Positions 18,041-26,277 of a DNA stretch of 64,000 bases are shown here, one piece after another. Under the pieces are notes generated by a model that was given only the letters and a program-made list of their open reading frames with translations, ran no database searches and was not told where the DNA came from. Numbering within the stretch: the first letter of the stretch is position 1; each line of letters begins with the position of its first letter. The position numbers and the translations under genes are program-made. This stretch comes from Bacteroidota bacterium (lineage in GTDB: Bacteria > Bacteroidota > Bacteroidia > Bacteroidales > JAAAOM01): positions 23,501 through 87,500 of the forward strand of contig JAAAOM010000007.1 in NCBI GenBank assembly GCA_009908855.1, in the 5' to 3' direction.

Positions 18041-18499
18041 TCATAACTCCTTAAAATCTGGAATGGCCTTGAGATAACTTACCTTGTGCGCGGCAAAATC
18101 AGCATAACAGCAATAATGATTCAGTCCGTTTGAGACCAATAAATACTTCACCTTAAAATGGAAATTATATTGAATAATCTGGTCGAAAGTTTTTTGACTG
18201 ACCGATACCTCCGGCGCTTTACATTCGGCCAATAAAACAGCCTCTTTTTGATGATTAAAACAAACAATATCGCTGCGTTTAACACGGGTATTCACTTTTA
18301 GTTGATACTCCAGGGCAATCAATCCCTGCGGAAAATTTTTGTCCTGCATTAAATAACAAGCCAGGTGTTGACGCACCCATTCTTCAGGCGTGAGGGCAAC
18401 CCATTTCTTTCTGAATTCGTCGAAAATAAGATCACTGGCAGCACTGGATTTTATTTTAAAATCATAAACCGGGAAATTTAAATTGGTCATAATTTCCAT
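18041..18499 (-). CDS. Orphan type I restriction HsdR N-terminal-like protein
   Basis: A 152-residue protein matching only the N-terminal nuclease-like part of type I restriction subunits (HSDR_N_2). The PD-(D/E)XK-like core is visible as RSDIVCFNHQKEAVLLAECKAP, preceded by PEEWVRQHLACYLM and GLIALEYQLKV. There are no helicase, specificity or methylase genes nearby, so it is not a working restriction system. This short form commonly sits next to holA in Bacteroidota (recalled context), as here, which points to a housekeeping or DNA-repair role rather than phage defence. It is transcribed towards the kinase gene with a 16-base gap, and ends divergent from the AMP nucleosidase gene. Confidence 0.75.
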   Translation of the reverse strand: MEIMTNLNFPVYDFKIKSSAASDLIFDEFRKKWVALTPEEWVRQHLACYLMQDKNFPQGLIALEYQLKVNTRVKRSDIVCFNHQKEAVLLAECKAPEVSVSQKTFDQIIQYNFHFKVKYLLVSNGLNHYCCYADFAAHKVSYLKAIPDFKEL

Positions 18500-18540
18500 A
18501 TATTTATCTTAGCAAAGATATTCAGAACTACATAAAAATT

Positions 18541-19314
18541 GTGAAATCGAAAACGGACATAGTAAAAGATTGGTTGCCTCGGTATACGCATAATCCGTTG
18601 GATAAATTTGGTGAATACATCCTGCTCACCAATTTTAACGACTACCTGGAGAAGTTTGCCGAGTGGAATGAGGTGGAAATTATTGAACGTAAAGCCAATA
18701 TGCCCTGTGCAACAGCCAAGGGTATAACCATGATCAATTTTGGGATGGGTAGTGCCAATGCCGCAACTATTATGGACTTGTTAACAGCCATTATGCCCAA
18801 GGCTGTTTTATTCCTCGGGAAATGCGGAGGCCTGAAAAGAAAAAACAACCTGGGCGACCTTATTTTGCCGATTGCCGCTATAAGAAACGACGGAACCTCC
18901 AACGATTATCTGCCCCCTGAAGTGCCGGCATTACCCGCATTTAACCTGCAAAGGGCCGTATCATCAACCATCCGTAATTTTGGTCATGATTACTGGACCG
19001 GGACCGTTTTTACTACCAATAGGCGGGTATGGGAGCATGATGATCAATTCAAAGAGTATCTTTATACTACCCGGGCCATGGCCATTGATATGGAAACGGC
19101 TACCTTGTTCACAGTGGGGTTTGCCAACGAAATTCCTTGTGGTGCATTGCTATTGGTGTCCGATCAACCCATGATATCAACCGGCATTAAAACGGCTGAG
19201 AGCGATCAGGCCGTGACATTAAAATTCCGGGATGCCCATTTAAAAATTGGCATCTATTCCCTGATAGAATTGCTGAATAACGGAAAATCCGTTAAACATT
19301 TACGATTTGCATAA
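18541..19314 (+). CDS. amn: AMP nucleosidase
   Basis: A 257-residue enzyme of the nucleoside phosphorylase fold that splits AMP into adenine and ribose 5-phosphate, used to adjust adenylate pools. Family features include ITMINFGMGSANAATIMDLL, LFLGKCGGLKRKNNLGDLIL, RNDGTSNDYLPPEVPALP and the active-site stretch AIDMETATLFTVGFAN. It is the short Bacteroidota form without the N-terminal regulatory domain of E. coli Amn. The start is GTG at 18,541. Its end lies only 10 bases before the likely holA start, so the genes are probably co-transcribed. Confidence 0.87.
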   Translation: MKSKTDIVKDWLPRYTHNPLDKFGEYILLTNFNDYLEKFAEWNEVEIIERKANMPCATAKGITMINFGMGSANAATIMDLLTAIMPKAVLFLGKCGGLKRKNNLGDLILPIAAIRNDGTSNDYLPPEVPALPAFNLQRAVSSTIRNFGHDYWTGTVFTTNRRVWEHDDQFKEYLYTTRAMAIDMETATLFTVGFANEIPCGALLLVSDQPMISTGIKTAESDQAVTLKFRDAHLKIGIYSLIELLNNGKSVKHLRFA

Positions 19315-19324
19315 GTATTTTTAT

Positions 19325-20326
19325 ATGAACGCACATGACATACTGGCTGACCTGAAGAATAAAAAATACCGCTCCATTTACTTTTTAACGGGCGAGGAGC
19401 CATATTTTATTGACCTTATTGCCAATTATATTCTTGAAAATGTATTAAGCGAATCCGAAAAGTCCTTCAATCAAACCGTTTTATATGGTAAGGACACAGA
19501 TGCTGTTACGGTTGTAAATGCGGCACGCAGGTTTCCAATGATGGCTGAATATCAGGTAGTAATGGTTAAAGAGGCACAAAATTTAAAAAACATCGATGAG
19601 CTGATACATTACACCGAGAAACCATTGAAAAGCACCATCCTGGTTATCAATCACAAATACAAAAAACTTGATAAACGCAAAAAACTGTATAAATCCATTC
19701 AGCAAAACGGTGTTTTATTTGAATCGAATAAATTATACGAAGACAAAGTTCCGGCCTGGATCGACACATTTCTCAAATCCAAAGGCTATACCATTGAACC
19801 CAAAGCAGGTTTGTTGCTGGTTGAATTTCTGGGAAATGATCTCGGAAAAATTGCCAATGAATTAGAAAAGCTCATCATTACCATTCCACCTGAAGTTAAA
19901 AAAATCACACCCCTGCATATCGAGCAGAATATTGGTATTAGTAAGGATTACAATAATCTGGAGCTACAAAAGGCCATGACTGAAAACAATTGGTTGAAAG
20001 CCTGTCAGATTGTGGATTACTTTAGCAAAAACACAAAAAACAATCCTTTTATTCTAACAGTAACTTCGCTGTATTTCTATTTCAGCAAAATATTGCTTTA
20101 TCATTTCACAGCTGATAAATCACCCCGAAATATTGCGGCAGTGTTAAAAATAAACCCTTATTTTGTGAATGATTATAAAAAAGCAGCACAGCGATATATC
20201 CCCAAAAAAGCAGTGCAGGTGATATCGCTGTTGCGGGAATATGATTTGAAATCAAAAGGTGTGGGCAATACCTCTACACCCGATGGTGATTTGCTTAAAG
20301 AGTTAATTTACAAAATAATGCATTAA
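19325..20326 (+). CDS. holA: DNA polymerase III subunit delta
   Basis: The clamp-loader subunit that opens the beta sliding clamp. Family features are YFLTGEEPYFIDLIANYIL near the N-terminus, FPMMAEYQVVMVKEAQNL, the LGNDLGKIANELEKLI segment and a helical C-terminal collar domain. It is about 333 residues, normal for the family. The ORF track starts at a TTG (19,307) inside the upstream gene; the ATG at 19,325 gives the standard N-terminus MNAHDILADLKN and is preferred. Confidence 0.9.
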   Translation: MNAHDILADLKNKKYRSIYFLTGEEPYFIDLIANYILENVLSESEKSFNQTVLYGKDTDAVTVVNAARRFPMMAEYQVVMVKEAQNLKNIDELIHYTEKPLKSTILVINHKYKKLDKRKKLYKSIQQNGVLFESNKLYEDKVPAWIDTFLKSKGYTIEPKAGLLLVEFLGNDLGKIANELEKLIITIPPEVKKITPLHIEQNIGISKDYNNLELQKAMTENNWLKACQIVDYFSKNTKNNPFILTVTSLYFYFSKILLYHFTADKSPRNIAAVLKINPYFVNDYKKAAQRYIPKKAVQVISLLREYDLKSKGVGNTSTPDGDLLKELIYKIMH

Positions 20327-20329
20327 TAT

Positions 20330-20950
20330 ATGATAACAGTTGTTTTGTGTGTGGTCATTGCCATAGTCTCCATAGCGGCATTTAATAATAGCGGGTTGTT
20401 TAATAAATTGCAGTTTAATGCTTATCAGGTATACCATCGAAAAGAATATTACCGGCTTCTTTCGCATGCCTTTGTACATGGCGGCTGGTTGCATTTATTC
20501 ATCAATGTATTTGTGTTTTTTATTTTTGGCCGCAATGTGGAGTCATTACTGAATTCGCTGGCAAATGAGGGAATCATACAATTGCCATTGGTATGGTACA
20601 TAGTTTTTTTTCTGCTTTCGGCTTTGTTTTCCACTTCCATCAGTATTTTTAAATACAAGGATGATGTATATTACAATGCCGTTGGTGCTTCCGGTGCTGT
20701 GTCAGCTGTGTTGTTTTTCTGGATATTCTTTAATCCCTGGGAGAAACTTTATTTATATGGTGTGTTGCCCATTCCTGCCATTATTTTTGCCGTGGCATAT
20801 ATAATCTACTCGCAATACATGAGCAAACGAAACCAGGACAATATTGGCCACGATGCCCATCTACTGGGTGCCGTTTTTGGATTTGTTTTTCCGCTTTTCA
20901 TTAACTTAAAATTCATTAATATTTTCTTGTCTCAAATATTAAATTTCTGA
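20330..20950 (+). CDS. Rhomboid family intramembrane serine protease
   Basis: A 206-residue multi-pass membrane protease. The hallmark residues are visible: HGGWLHLFINVFVFFIFG (His and Asn of the oxyanion region), the nucleophile motif GASGAVSAVLF, and the catalytic His in DAHLLGAVFGF. It would cleave membrane-anchored proteins within or near the lipid bilayer; the substrates are unknown. It starts 3 bases after holA and ends 3 bases before the next gene, so it sits inside a tight operon. Confidence 0.9.
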   Translation: MITVVLCVVIAIVSIAAFNNSGLFNKLQFNAYQVYHRKEYYRLLSHAFVHGGWLHLFINVFVFFIFGRNVESLLNSLANEGIIQLPLVWYIVFFLLSALFSTSISIFKYKDDVYYNAVGASGAVSAVLFFWIFFNPWEKLYLYGVLPIPAIIFAVAYIIYSQYMSKRNQDNIGHDAHLLGAVFGFVFPLFINLKFINIFLSQILNF

Positions 20951-20953
20951 CAC

Positions 20954-21454
20954 ATGGCTCAACCAATGAAAAAAGCCATTTTTTTGGATCGCGATGGTGT
21001 TGTTAATTGTAATAGTTCGCACTACTATGTATATAAAGAGGATGATTTTATAATCAACGAAGGACTTATGGAGTTTATGCGGCAGGGTACGGATATGGGA
21101 TATATATTTATTGTGATCTCTAACCAAAGCGGGATAGCCAAAGGATTATATACTAAAAATGATGTGGACACACTTCATGATTGGTTTAACGAAAAGCTCC
21201 GTGAAAACGGGTTGTGGATAGCTGAATTTTACTATTGTGTTCATCATCCTGATTATGGAGCGTGTTTATGCAGAAAGCCCGGTTCATTGCTCATTGAAAA
21301 AGCGTTGGCACGGTTTAACATCGATCCCCTACTATCGGTTCTTTTCGGAGACCAGGAAAGGGATGTGCAAGCTGCCCATAAAGTCGGTGTGCGCGGTGTA
21401 AAAATCGATGCCAATGAGAATTTAATGAATTACCTGAATCTGATCAAACCATAG
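20954..21454 (+). CDS. gmhB: HAD-IIIA phosphatase, GmhB-like
   Basis: A 166-residue HAD phosphatase resembling D-glycero-D-manno-heptose 1,7-bisphosphate 7-phosphatase, which acts in making the ADP-heptose of LPS core. Motif I is FLDRDGVVN, motif II is VISNQSGIAKG, the zinc loop is CVHHPDYGACLC, and the final acidic motif is FGDQERDVQAA. The zinc ligands and length fit GmhB. Histidinol phosphatases of the same group are an alternative, and no other heptose genes are in view. The start is either 20,954 or the ATG 12 bases further in (MKKAIFLDRDG). Confidence 0.8.
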   Translation: MAQPMKKAIFLDRDGVVNCNSSHYYVYKEDDFIINEGLMEFMRQGTDMGYIFIVISNQSGIAKGLYTKNDVDTLHDWFNEKLRENGLWIAEFYYCVHHPDYGACLCRKPGSLLIEKALARFNIDPLLSVLFGDQERDVQAAHKVGVRGVKIDANENLMNYLNLIKP

Positions 21455-21457
21455 CAA

Positions 21458-22312
21458 ATGCCCGTAACCAAAGACCAGTATGTATGCCTGAACGGCCTGT
21501 ACATGATCAGCGATGGCCATTCCTTTTATACCGGTAACCGGGCTTTTTTGTATGGCGATGGCTTTTTTGAAACCATCTTTGCAACAGGCTCCCGTATACC
21601 TTTTTTCGATCTACATTTTGAACGCATCACCAAAGCCATACAGCAGTACAATTTTATTCCGGATCCTTCTTTCAACAAAGAAAAATTACGGCAGGACATA
21701 GAAGGCCTTATCCATCGAAATAAATCGTATACTGCCACACGAATTCGTATAACTTTTTTCAGGAATGAAGGCGGCCTTTTTACACCCACCGACAACCATT
21801 TCTCCTGGTTTATCAATAGTGAACGATTGCCGACTGATGGCTTTGAATTGAATAAACAGGGATTAAAGATTGATGTATACCCTGACCTGAAAAAAAACAC
21901 CGATCCTTTCTCAGCTTTTAAAAATATCAGTGCGCAGTTGTATGTGCAGGCCGGACTGTATAAACATAAAAACCTGCTGGATGAATGCATTATTCTTAAT
22001 AACAGACATGAAGTTTGCGAAAGCATCAGTTCCAATATTTTTTTGGTGTATCAGAAAAAAGTATTTACACCCGCCCTTTCTACCGGATGTGTTGACGGGG
22101 TCATGCGCAAAACGGTGACAGGTATTTTAAAAAACCAGGGTTATACAATAAAAGAGGGCGTTTTTGATATTGATGCGCTTCGGGAGGCAGAAGAAATTTT
22201 TCTTACCAACGCCATAAACGGTGTACGCTGGGTTGGCGCTTTCAGGAACAAACGCTTTTACAATTTTGTTGCAAAAGCATTAATCAAAGAGCTAAACAAC
22301 ATGATACAATAA
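21458..22312 (+). CDS. Class IV aminotransferase / aminodeoxychorismate lyase-like PLP enzyme
   Basis: A 284-residue fold-type IV PLP enzyme. Support comes from FLYGDGFFETIFA near the N-terminus, FSAFKNISAQLYVQA around the probable PLP lysine, the PLP-phosphate-binding region CESISSNIFLVY, and EEIFLTNAINGVRWVG near the end. The family covers branched-chain and D-amino acid aminotransferases and 4-amino-4-deoxychorismate lyase (PabC, folate synthesis). The size and the GDGFFET start fit the PabC side better, but sequence alone does not settle it. It is the last gene of the run that begins at amn. Confidence 0.8.
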   Translation: MPVTKDQYVCLNGLYMISDGHSFYTGNRAFLYGDGFFETIFATGSRIPFFDLHFERITKAIQQYNFIPDPSFNKEKLRQDIEGLIHRNKSYTATRIRITFFRNEGGLFTPTDNHFSWFINSERLPTDGFELNKQGLKIDVYPDLKKNTDPFSAFKNISAQLYVQAGLYKHKNLLDECIILNNRHEVCESISSNIFLVYQKKVFTPALSTGCVDGVMRKTVTGILKNQGYTIKEGVFDIDALREAEEIFLTNAINGVRWVGAFRNKRFYNFVAKALIKELNNMIQ

Positions 22313-22702
22313 AAACCGCCGGTTCGGGCTTGCAGCTCAGACTCCTCCTTTCTAAACGATCACAATAAAACATATATTTGGGTTGATAACCATTTCAAGG
22401 ATAAGACCCTGCAATCAGCCGTTACCTGTTGGGTGCAATAGGTGTTCAATAAGGCATAAGTTTTCTAACCTTGAAACAAGGGGTTATAATCGTCTGCGTA
22501 TGAGGCTTCGACTACGCTCAGCCTGACCGCACATTAAGTTAAACCTGACCGGGTATTTTGTAAAAAAGGAATGTAATAATACATGCTCAAATAGGATCAT
22601 AAGGGGAAATAGTTACCAATTCCTCTAAAAGTAGCATGAATTGAGATAAATAAAATTATAGGAAAAAGCATTGAATAGCATAAATAGTTACCATCCTGTT
22701 TT
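22313..22702. other. Intergenic stretch with a dispersed Bacteroidota repeat
   Basis: These 390 bases separate two gene blocks that end towards each other. I see no credible ORF or RNA gene. The only recognisable item is the repeat at 22,504-22,528. A short CCGCCGG-type hairpin just after the aminotransferase stop lacks a T-run. Confidence 0.6.
22504..22528. repeat. Dispersed short repeat (CTTCGACTACGCTCAGCCTGAC type)
   Basis: The sequence GGCTTCGACTACGCTCAGCC continues into TGACC and forms an imperfect hairpin (AGGCT...AGCCT, loop 12). It is a form of a short repeat scattered between genes in many Bacteroidota genomes (recalled pattern, not searched). A shorter relative lies at 38,686-38,709. 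Confidence 0.55.
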
Positions 22703-23839
22703 TTAATACACCAAACTCACTGAACCGGCCACCGGTTCTTCCTGATCGGGTGTATTCAGGTCAATAACATAATAATAGCTATCGGCAGGTAATAATTTGC
22801 CTTTATAGGTACCATCCCAAAAATCGGAAGTTGCATCATTGGTACTGAATACCATACGTCCCCAACGGTCAAATATTTCCAGGCGTGCACCGGGGAACTG
22901 TTCCAGCTCTTCAATAACCCAGCCGCCTTTTTCATTTTCCGGTGAGAAGGCATTGGGTATATTTTCAAGGATTTCCATTACATTACAGGCCAGTATTACA
23001 ATGGTATCACTGTATTCGCAGCCGTAAAAGTCGGTTACGTCTACCCATATAGTTCGGGATGAATCCTTTTTGGTAATGGCATCAACCTGTATCTGGTCAC
23101 TCATATCACCGGTAGACCAGTCATAGATGGCATAGTCGCCCGGATAAAGGTATCGCGGGTCTTTGTCGCAGATTTTTATCTGATCTTCCATGTTGATCCT
23201 GTTCAAAGGATATTTCATAACCATGGCGGTATCAGATTCAATACAACGTACTCCCGGTCGCTCATAAACGGCCCTGAAAGCCAGTCGGTCTGTTCTTAGC
23301 TGATCGAGTGTATCGTTATTGCTCACTTCAAGATCAATATTATCGCCAATTTGATCATTTTGTCCAACCTGTATCCATTCATAGGACAGCGGTTTGTTGT
23401 TATCGAACCGGATTACCGGACTCATAATGCGATGATCACCAAAGCATAAACCAATCTCGTTATCTTCGAAGGTCACTTCCAATGGTTCAACATCAATTGT
23501 TGCCGATACCGGTGCACCATTACAGTCAAACTCTGTAAATTCCTGCACCTGAAGGGTATATTCTCCGGGTTCACACGGATAATCAATTTCCAGCGAATCG
23601 GTGGTGGAAGTACTTAATATTTGGTTGTTGTTCGGGCCGTATAGAGTCCATTGGAATACAGAACCTTCCAGGCCGGTAACTCCATATTTAATCCGACTAC
23701 CGGCACTCACAATCGTGCCATCGGCTAACGATTGTGAGTATCCTGTAGTGGTAATGAGTAATAATACCAGGTAGATTACATTATGCATAATATGTAAAAC
23801 GCTGTTTTTCATGTTATTTTTTTTTCTACCAGGCATCAT
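22703..23839 (-). CDS. Secreted protein with T9SS type B (gliding-motility-associated C-terminal) sorting domain
   Basis: A 378-residue exported protein. The ORF opens at 23,839 but the more natural start is the ATG at 23,812 (MKNSVLHIMHNVIYLVLLLI), giving a clean signal peptide ending GYSQ. An N-terminal domain (VSAGSRIKYGV, FQWTLYG, LQVQEFTEFDCNG) is related to the two upstream secreted proteins. The last 90 residues are a CHU_C/type B sorting domain: IPNAFSPENEKGGWVIEEL, LEIFDRWGRMVFS, WDGTYKGKLLPADSYYYVI. This domain sends the protein through the T9SS to the cell surface. It is the last gene of the cassette and the only one with a sorting signal. An adhesive or surface-scaffold role is inferred. 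Confidence 0.85.
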   Translation of the reverse strand: MMPGRKKNNMKNSVLHIMHNVIYLVLLLITTTGYSQSLADGTIVSAGSRIKYGVTGLEGSVFQWTLYGPNNNQILSTSTTDSLEIDYPCEPGEYTLQVQEFTEFDCNGAPVSATIDVEPLEVTFEDNEIGLCFGDHRIMSPVIRFDNNKPLSYEWIQVGQNDQIGDNIDLEVSNNDTLDQLRTDRLAFRAVYERPGVRCIESDTAMVMKYPLNRINMEDQIKICDKDPRYLYPGDYAIYDWSTGDMSDQIQVDAITKKDSSRTIWVDVTDFYGCEYSDTIVILACNVMEILENIPNAFSPENEKGGWVIEELEQFPGARLEIFDRWGRMVFSTNDATSDFWDGTYKGKLLPADSYYYVIDLNTPDQEEPVAGSVSLVY

Positions 23840-23881
23840 TTGTATAATATAAAGTTACAACTGCAAATCAACATCTATCTA

Positions 23882-24697
23882 CTAATATACATTCTCTATG
23901 TGCTGGATTGGAGAGGTGTCTGGTGTAGGATATACATACAATGTATAATCAGAACCAGGAAGGTCTCCTGCCTGAGCAGCTACCAGAGAAGGATCCAGTG
24001 ATTTATCACCAATGCGGTCAACTACATTAGTAATTGTAATGGTATAAGTACCGGCTCCCTGGTTTAATTGCCCTGTTGCAATATCAAGTGTATAGGCCGA
24101 AGTACCACCTGTACCTACATTATCGGCCAATGAACCAACCGTGGCGGTATTGCCATTACTTAAATCACTGCCATCGAAATCAATATCATAAGTAATATCC
24201 CAAGGGCCAAAACCGGTTAAATCCAAATCTAAGGAGTAATCTTGTGCACCACAGGCACCATCAGATGTAGCTCCTGAAAAATCGATGGTAGCACGGGGTA
24301 CAACCTGAATGGTCAGCGATTCAGTATCACCATCACAACCGGTTCCTGACTGCGGCTGGGTACGCTCCTGAACAGTTAAAGTAACTTGTCCGGGTGAACC
24401 TGCCATCGTAGCATGGATTAATGAGTCTGCATAAAATCCACCGCCAACATCTGTGGCCGGGTTATCACTTGCATCCAGTACAGTTGTACCATCATCAAAG
24501 CTCCAGTTAAAGATGGATGGGTCCATATTTGGGAATGCTTTGATAACCGGATCCGGATTAACGGCATATTCAGCGCGTGAACCTACGGTTACTGTATCGA
24601 TTGATTCGTCTCCTATGGGGGCTACCAGGCTTTGGGCAAAGGCTCCCGTTGAGACAGCCACGAAGGCTATTGCTGTTAAAAGATTCTTTAGTTTCAT
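23882..24697 (-). CDS. Secreted protein of unknown function, paralogue of the next upstream gene
   Basis: I do not recognise a named family. The ORF track starts at a TTG; the ATG at 24,697 (MKLKNLLTAIAFVAVSTGAFAQ) gives a standard signal peptide and follows GGGAGAA-like sequence, so it is preferred. The mature protein is acidic, rich in Gly/Thr/Asp and beta-strand-like. Shared with the upstream gene are the start ESIDTVTVGSRAEYAVNPDP, a FNWSFDDG segment, VTLTVQERTQ...GC, DRIGDKSLDP, and the tail PTPDTSPIQHIENVY. It has no T9SS C-terminal domain, so it is probably periplasmic or rides with a partner such as the type B protein 43 bases downstream. Confidence 0.7.
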   Translation of the reverse strand: MKLKNLLTAIAFVAVSTGAFAQSLVAPIGDESIDTVTVGSRAEYAVNPDPVIKAFPNMDPSIFNWSFDDGTTVLDASDNPATDVGGGFYADSLIHATMAGSPGQVTLTVQERTQPQSGTGCDGDTESLTIQVVPRATIDFSGATSDGACGAQDYSLDLDLTGFGPWDITYDIDFDGSDLSNGNTATVGSLADNVGTGGTSAYTLDIATGQLNQGAGTYTITITNVVDRIGDKSLDPSLVAAQAGDLPGSDYTLYVYPTPDTSPIQHIENVY

Positions 24698-24745
24698 AAT
24701 GTTATTCTCCCGCAAATTTAATTATTCTATTGTTGTTTATTATTT

Positions 24746-25540
24746 TTATTTGTTAGGTAAATGATAGATTACACCTGTATTTGGTACTCTGTTAATGGTG
24801 AATACTAAAACATCATTTGGGTTCACAGTTACCGATGATTTTCTTGAAATACGGTCAGACACCTCTTCAATAGTAATGTCATAATCACCAAGGCCATCGT
24901 TGAATGTACCGGCTGGTATCGTAAATTCAGTATCAGCTGCAGTTAAGTCAAAATCGTTGTCATAAATATCAGCATTAGAAGGGCCGTCAATGTTCACATT
25001 GATTCTTACATTGCCATCAGCAACACTTGTGGTTAAAGAAATTGGAACATCAAGGGCAATAGCAGTCGGATCATCCGTACATGTATCCCCGGTTGCAGGT
25101 GTAATGGCTGCTGTCGGAGCAGCAATGATCTCTACGTCAATGTTAGTAACATCACCGGATGCACAGCCTGCTGAACTCACTTCCTGCACAGAAATTTGTC
25201 CTGTTGCGGGAGCACTTTCCATATCAACAGTTACGTCATTATCAGTATCCGGAGCGCCGGCTATGGTACCCAATGCAGCGTCCACAGTCCAGGTAAAGGT
25301 TGATTCGAGTGTACCAGACATTGTTGAAAAATCGTAACTTGGATTGGCTGTAGGATCAGGAGCTACTACATAGCGCATAGAGGCACCTACGGTTACGGAG
25401 TCAATATTTTCATTGGCATCCACACCACCACTGTTTGATCCATGTTCGTAAAATCCACCTGGTTGCGCAAAAGCGCTAACGCTCAAAAAGAACAGAGCTA
25501 AAATGCTCAAAACGATGTTTAATCTTGCTGTTGTTTTCAT
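24746..25540 (-). CDS. Secreted protein of unknown function, first gene of a three-gene cassette
   Basis: A 264-residue exported protein with signal peptide ending SAFAQPGG. The mature part contains ENIDSVTVGASMRYVVAPDP, FTWTVDAALG, GQISVQEVSSAGC, then a second beta-rich domain with two Cys and GDYDITIEEVSDRISRKS, and ends RVPNTGVIYHLPNK. Each of these blocks has a counterpart in the next gene, so the two arose by duplication. No known domain or sorting signal is evident. Codon use and composition (Ala/Thr/Asp-rich) suit a secreted beta-sandwich protein. A TAACTTTG promoter element lies about 75 bases upstream. Confidence 0.7.
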   Translation of the reverse strand: MKTTARLNIVLSILALFFLSVSAFAQPGGFYEHGSNSGGVDANENIDSVTVGASMRYVVAPDPTANPSYDFSTMSGTLESTFTWTVDAALGTIAGAPDTDNDVTVDMESAPATGQISVQEVSSAGCASGDVTNIDVEIIAAPTAAITPATGDTCTDDPTAIALDVPISLTTSVADGNVRINVNIDGPSNADIYDNDFDLTAADTEFTIPAGTFNDGLGDYDITIEEVSDRISRKSSVTVNPNDVLVFTINRVPNTGVIYHLPNK

Positions 25541-25613
25541 TGTATGTTTAATTTAAATTTCAATTTATTATCTGATTGTGCGGAATATATGGTATTCCTG
25601 ATTTTTGTGCAAA

Positions 25614-25621
25614 CAAAGTTA
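25614..25621 (-). promoter_or_regulatory. -7 promoter element of the secreted-protein cassette
   Basis: On the - strand this reads TAACTTTG, an exact TAnnTTTG match, 73 bases before the start codon at 25,540. No good -33 TTTG is present at the right distance, so confidence is moderate. Confidence 0.4.
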
Positions 25622-26106
25622 TCACCAATGTCGGTGGCTGAAAATGAATACGTTGCATCAGTTTTAATTGTGTTCGATAGCAAAACAGAATTGATAAAAA
25701 CATTTGATAAGGTGTTTTTAACCCCGAATGGTTGAGCGAATGTTTGGTGATAAATGATATATGTCGTAGTGTATGGCGGCAATATACTAATTTGGGAACA
25801 ACAATCTTTCACAGGCAATTGTGGCTCATATTCCGTTATTGCCGGAAGATGTACTTGTTGATGAAGATATACATGCTTCATCCTTTCGATATGTTGATCC
25901 CCACTCTTCACTTCAATTCTTACTTGTTTGGTTCTAATTGTGTTTAACGCATAACGCCTGTTTTGGTTACGAAGGCTCAATTTTTTTACACCATTTGAAC
26001 CAATATTTACATTAAGTTAAATAAAATTAATGTCAATCTCAATTTATTATGAATATAAATTGATTGTATGATAGAAAGGGAGACAGCCTGTGCGGTTATT
26101 AATTAG

Positions 26107-26136
26107 TTTTTGCAGGAAAAGTCCGGTGTTGGATAA
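26107..26136 (+). repeat. Dispersed repeat copy 1 (AAAGTCCGGTGTTGGATAA core)
   Basis: This 28-30-base block recurs, with two base differences, in opposite orientation at 61,278-61,305. The core AAAGTCCRGTGTTGGATAA is the same in both. Both copies lie between genes near the ends of coding blocks. No transposase is near either copy. Confidence 0.65.
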
Positions 26137-26277
26137 GAAAGCACCATTTTCAAGGCTTGCGAAGTTAGGAAATCCGCAGTTTACTGATGTAAATGAGGAA
26201 TTTCCTGATAAGCGTAACGCAGAACCGACGACACAGGAGGAGCTCGGCGAAGCCAAAATGGAGCTTTCTTGACGACA

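Larger units (their letters stand above)
25541..26277. other. Gene-poor region of about 740 bases
   Basis: Two ORFs in the track here (25,537-25,980 and 26,047-26,256 on the - strand) lack recognisable homology, signal peptides or normal codon use. The first would contain the promoter of the secreted-protein cassette. The left part is leader and promoter of that cassette; the right part carries the dispersed repeat at 26,107-26,136. Nothing else could be identified. Confidence 0.55.

Noticed and set aside
18041-18499. Restriction-modification or defence system
   Set aside because: Only the HsdR N-terminal-like domain is present; there is no helicase, methylase or specificity gene near it.
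25537-25980. 147-residue ORF on the - strand
   Set aside because: It has no recognisable family or signal, overlaps the start and the TAACTTTG promoter element of the secreted-protein cassette, and its composition does not look coding.
26047-26272. Short ORFs on both strands around the dispersed repeat
   Set aside because: They arise from the repeat itself; the same KSPVLDK reading appears by chance at the second copy (61,124-61,336).
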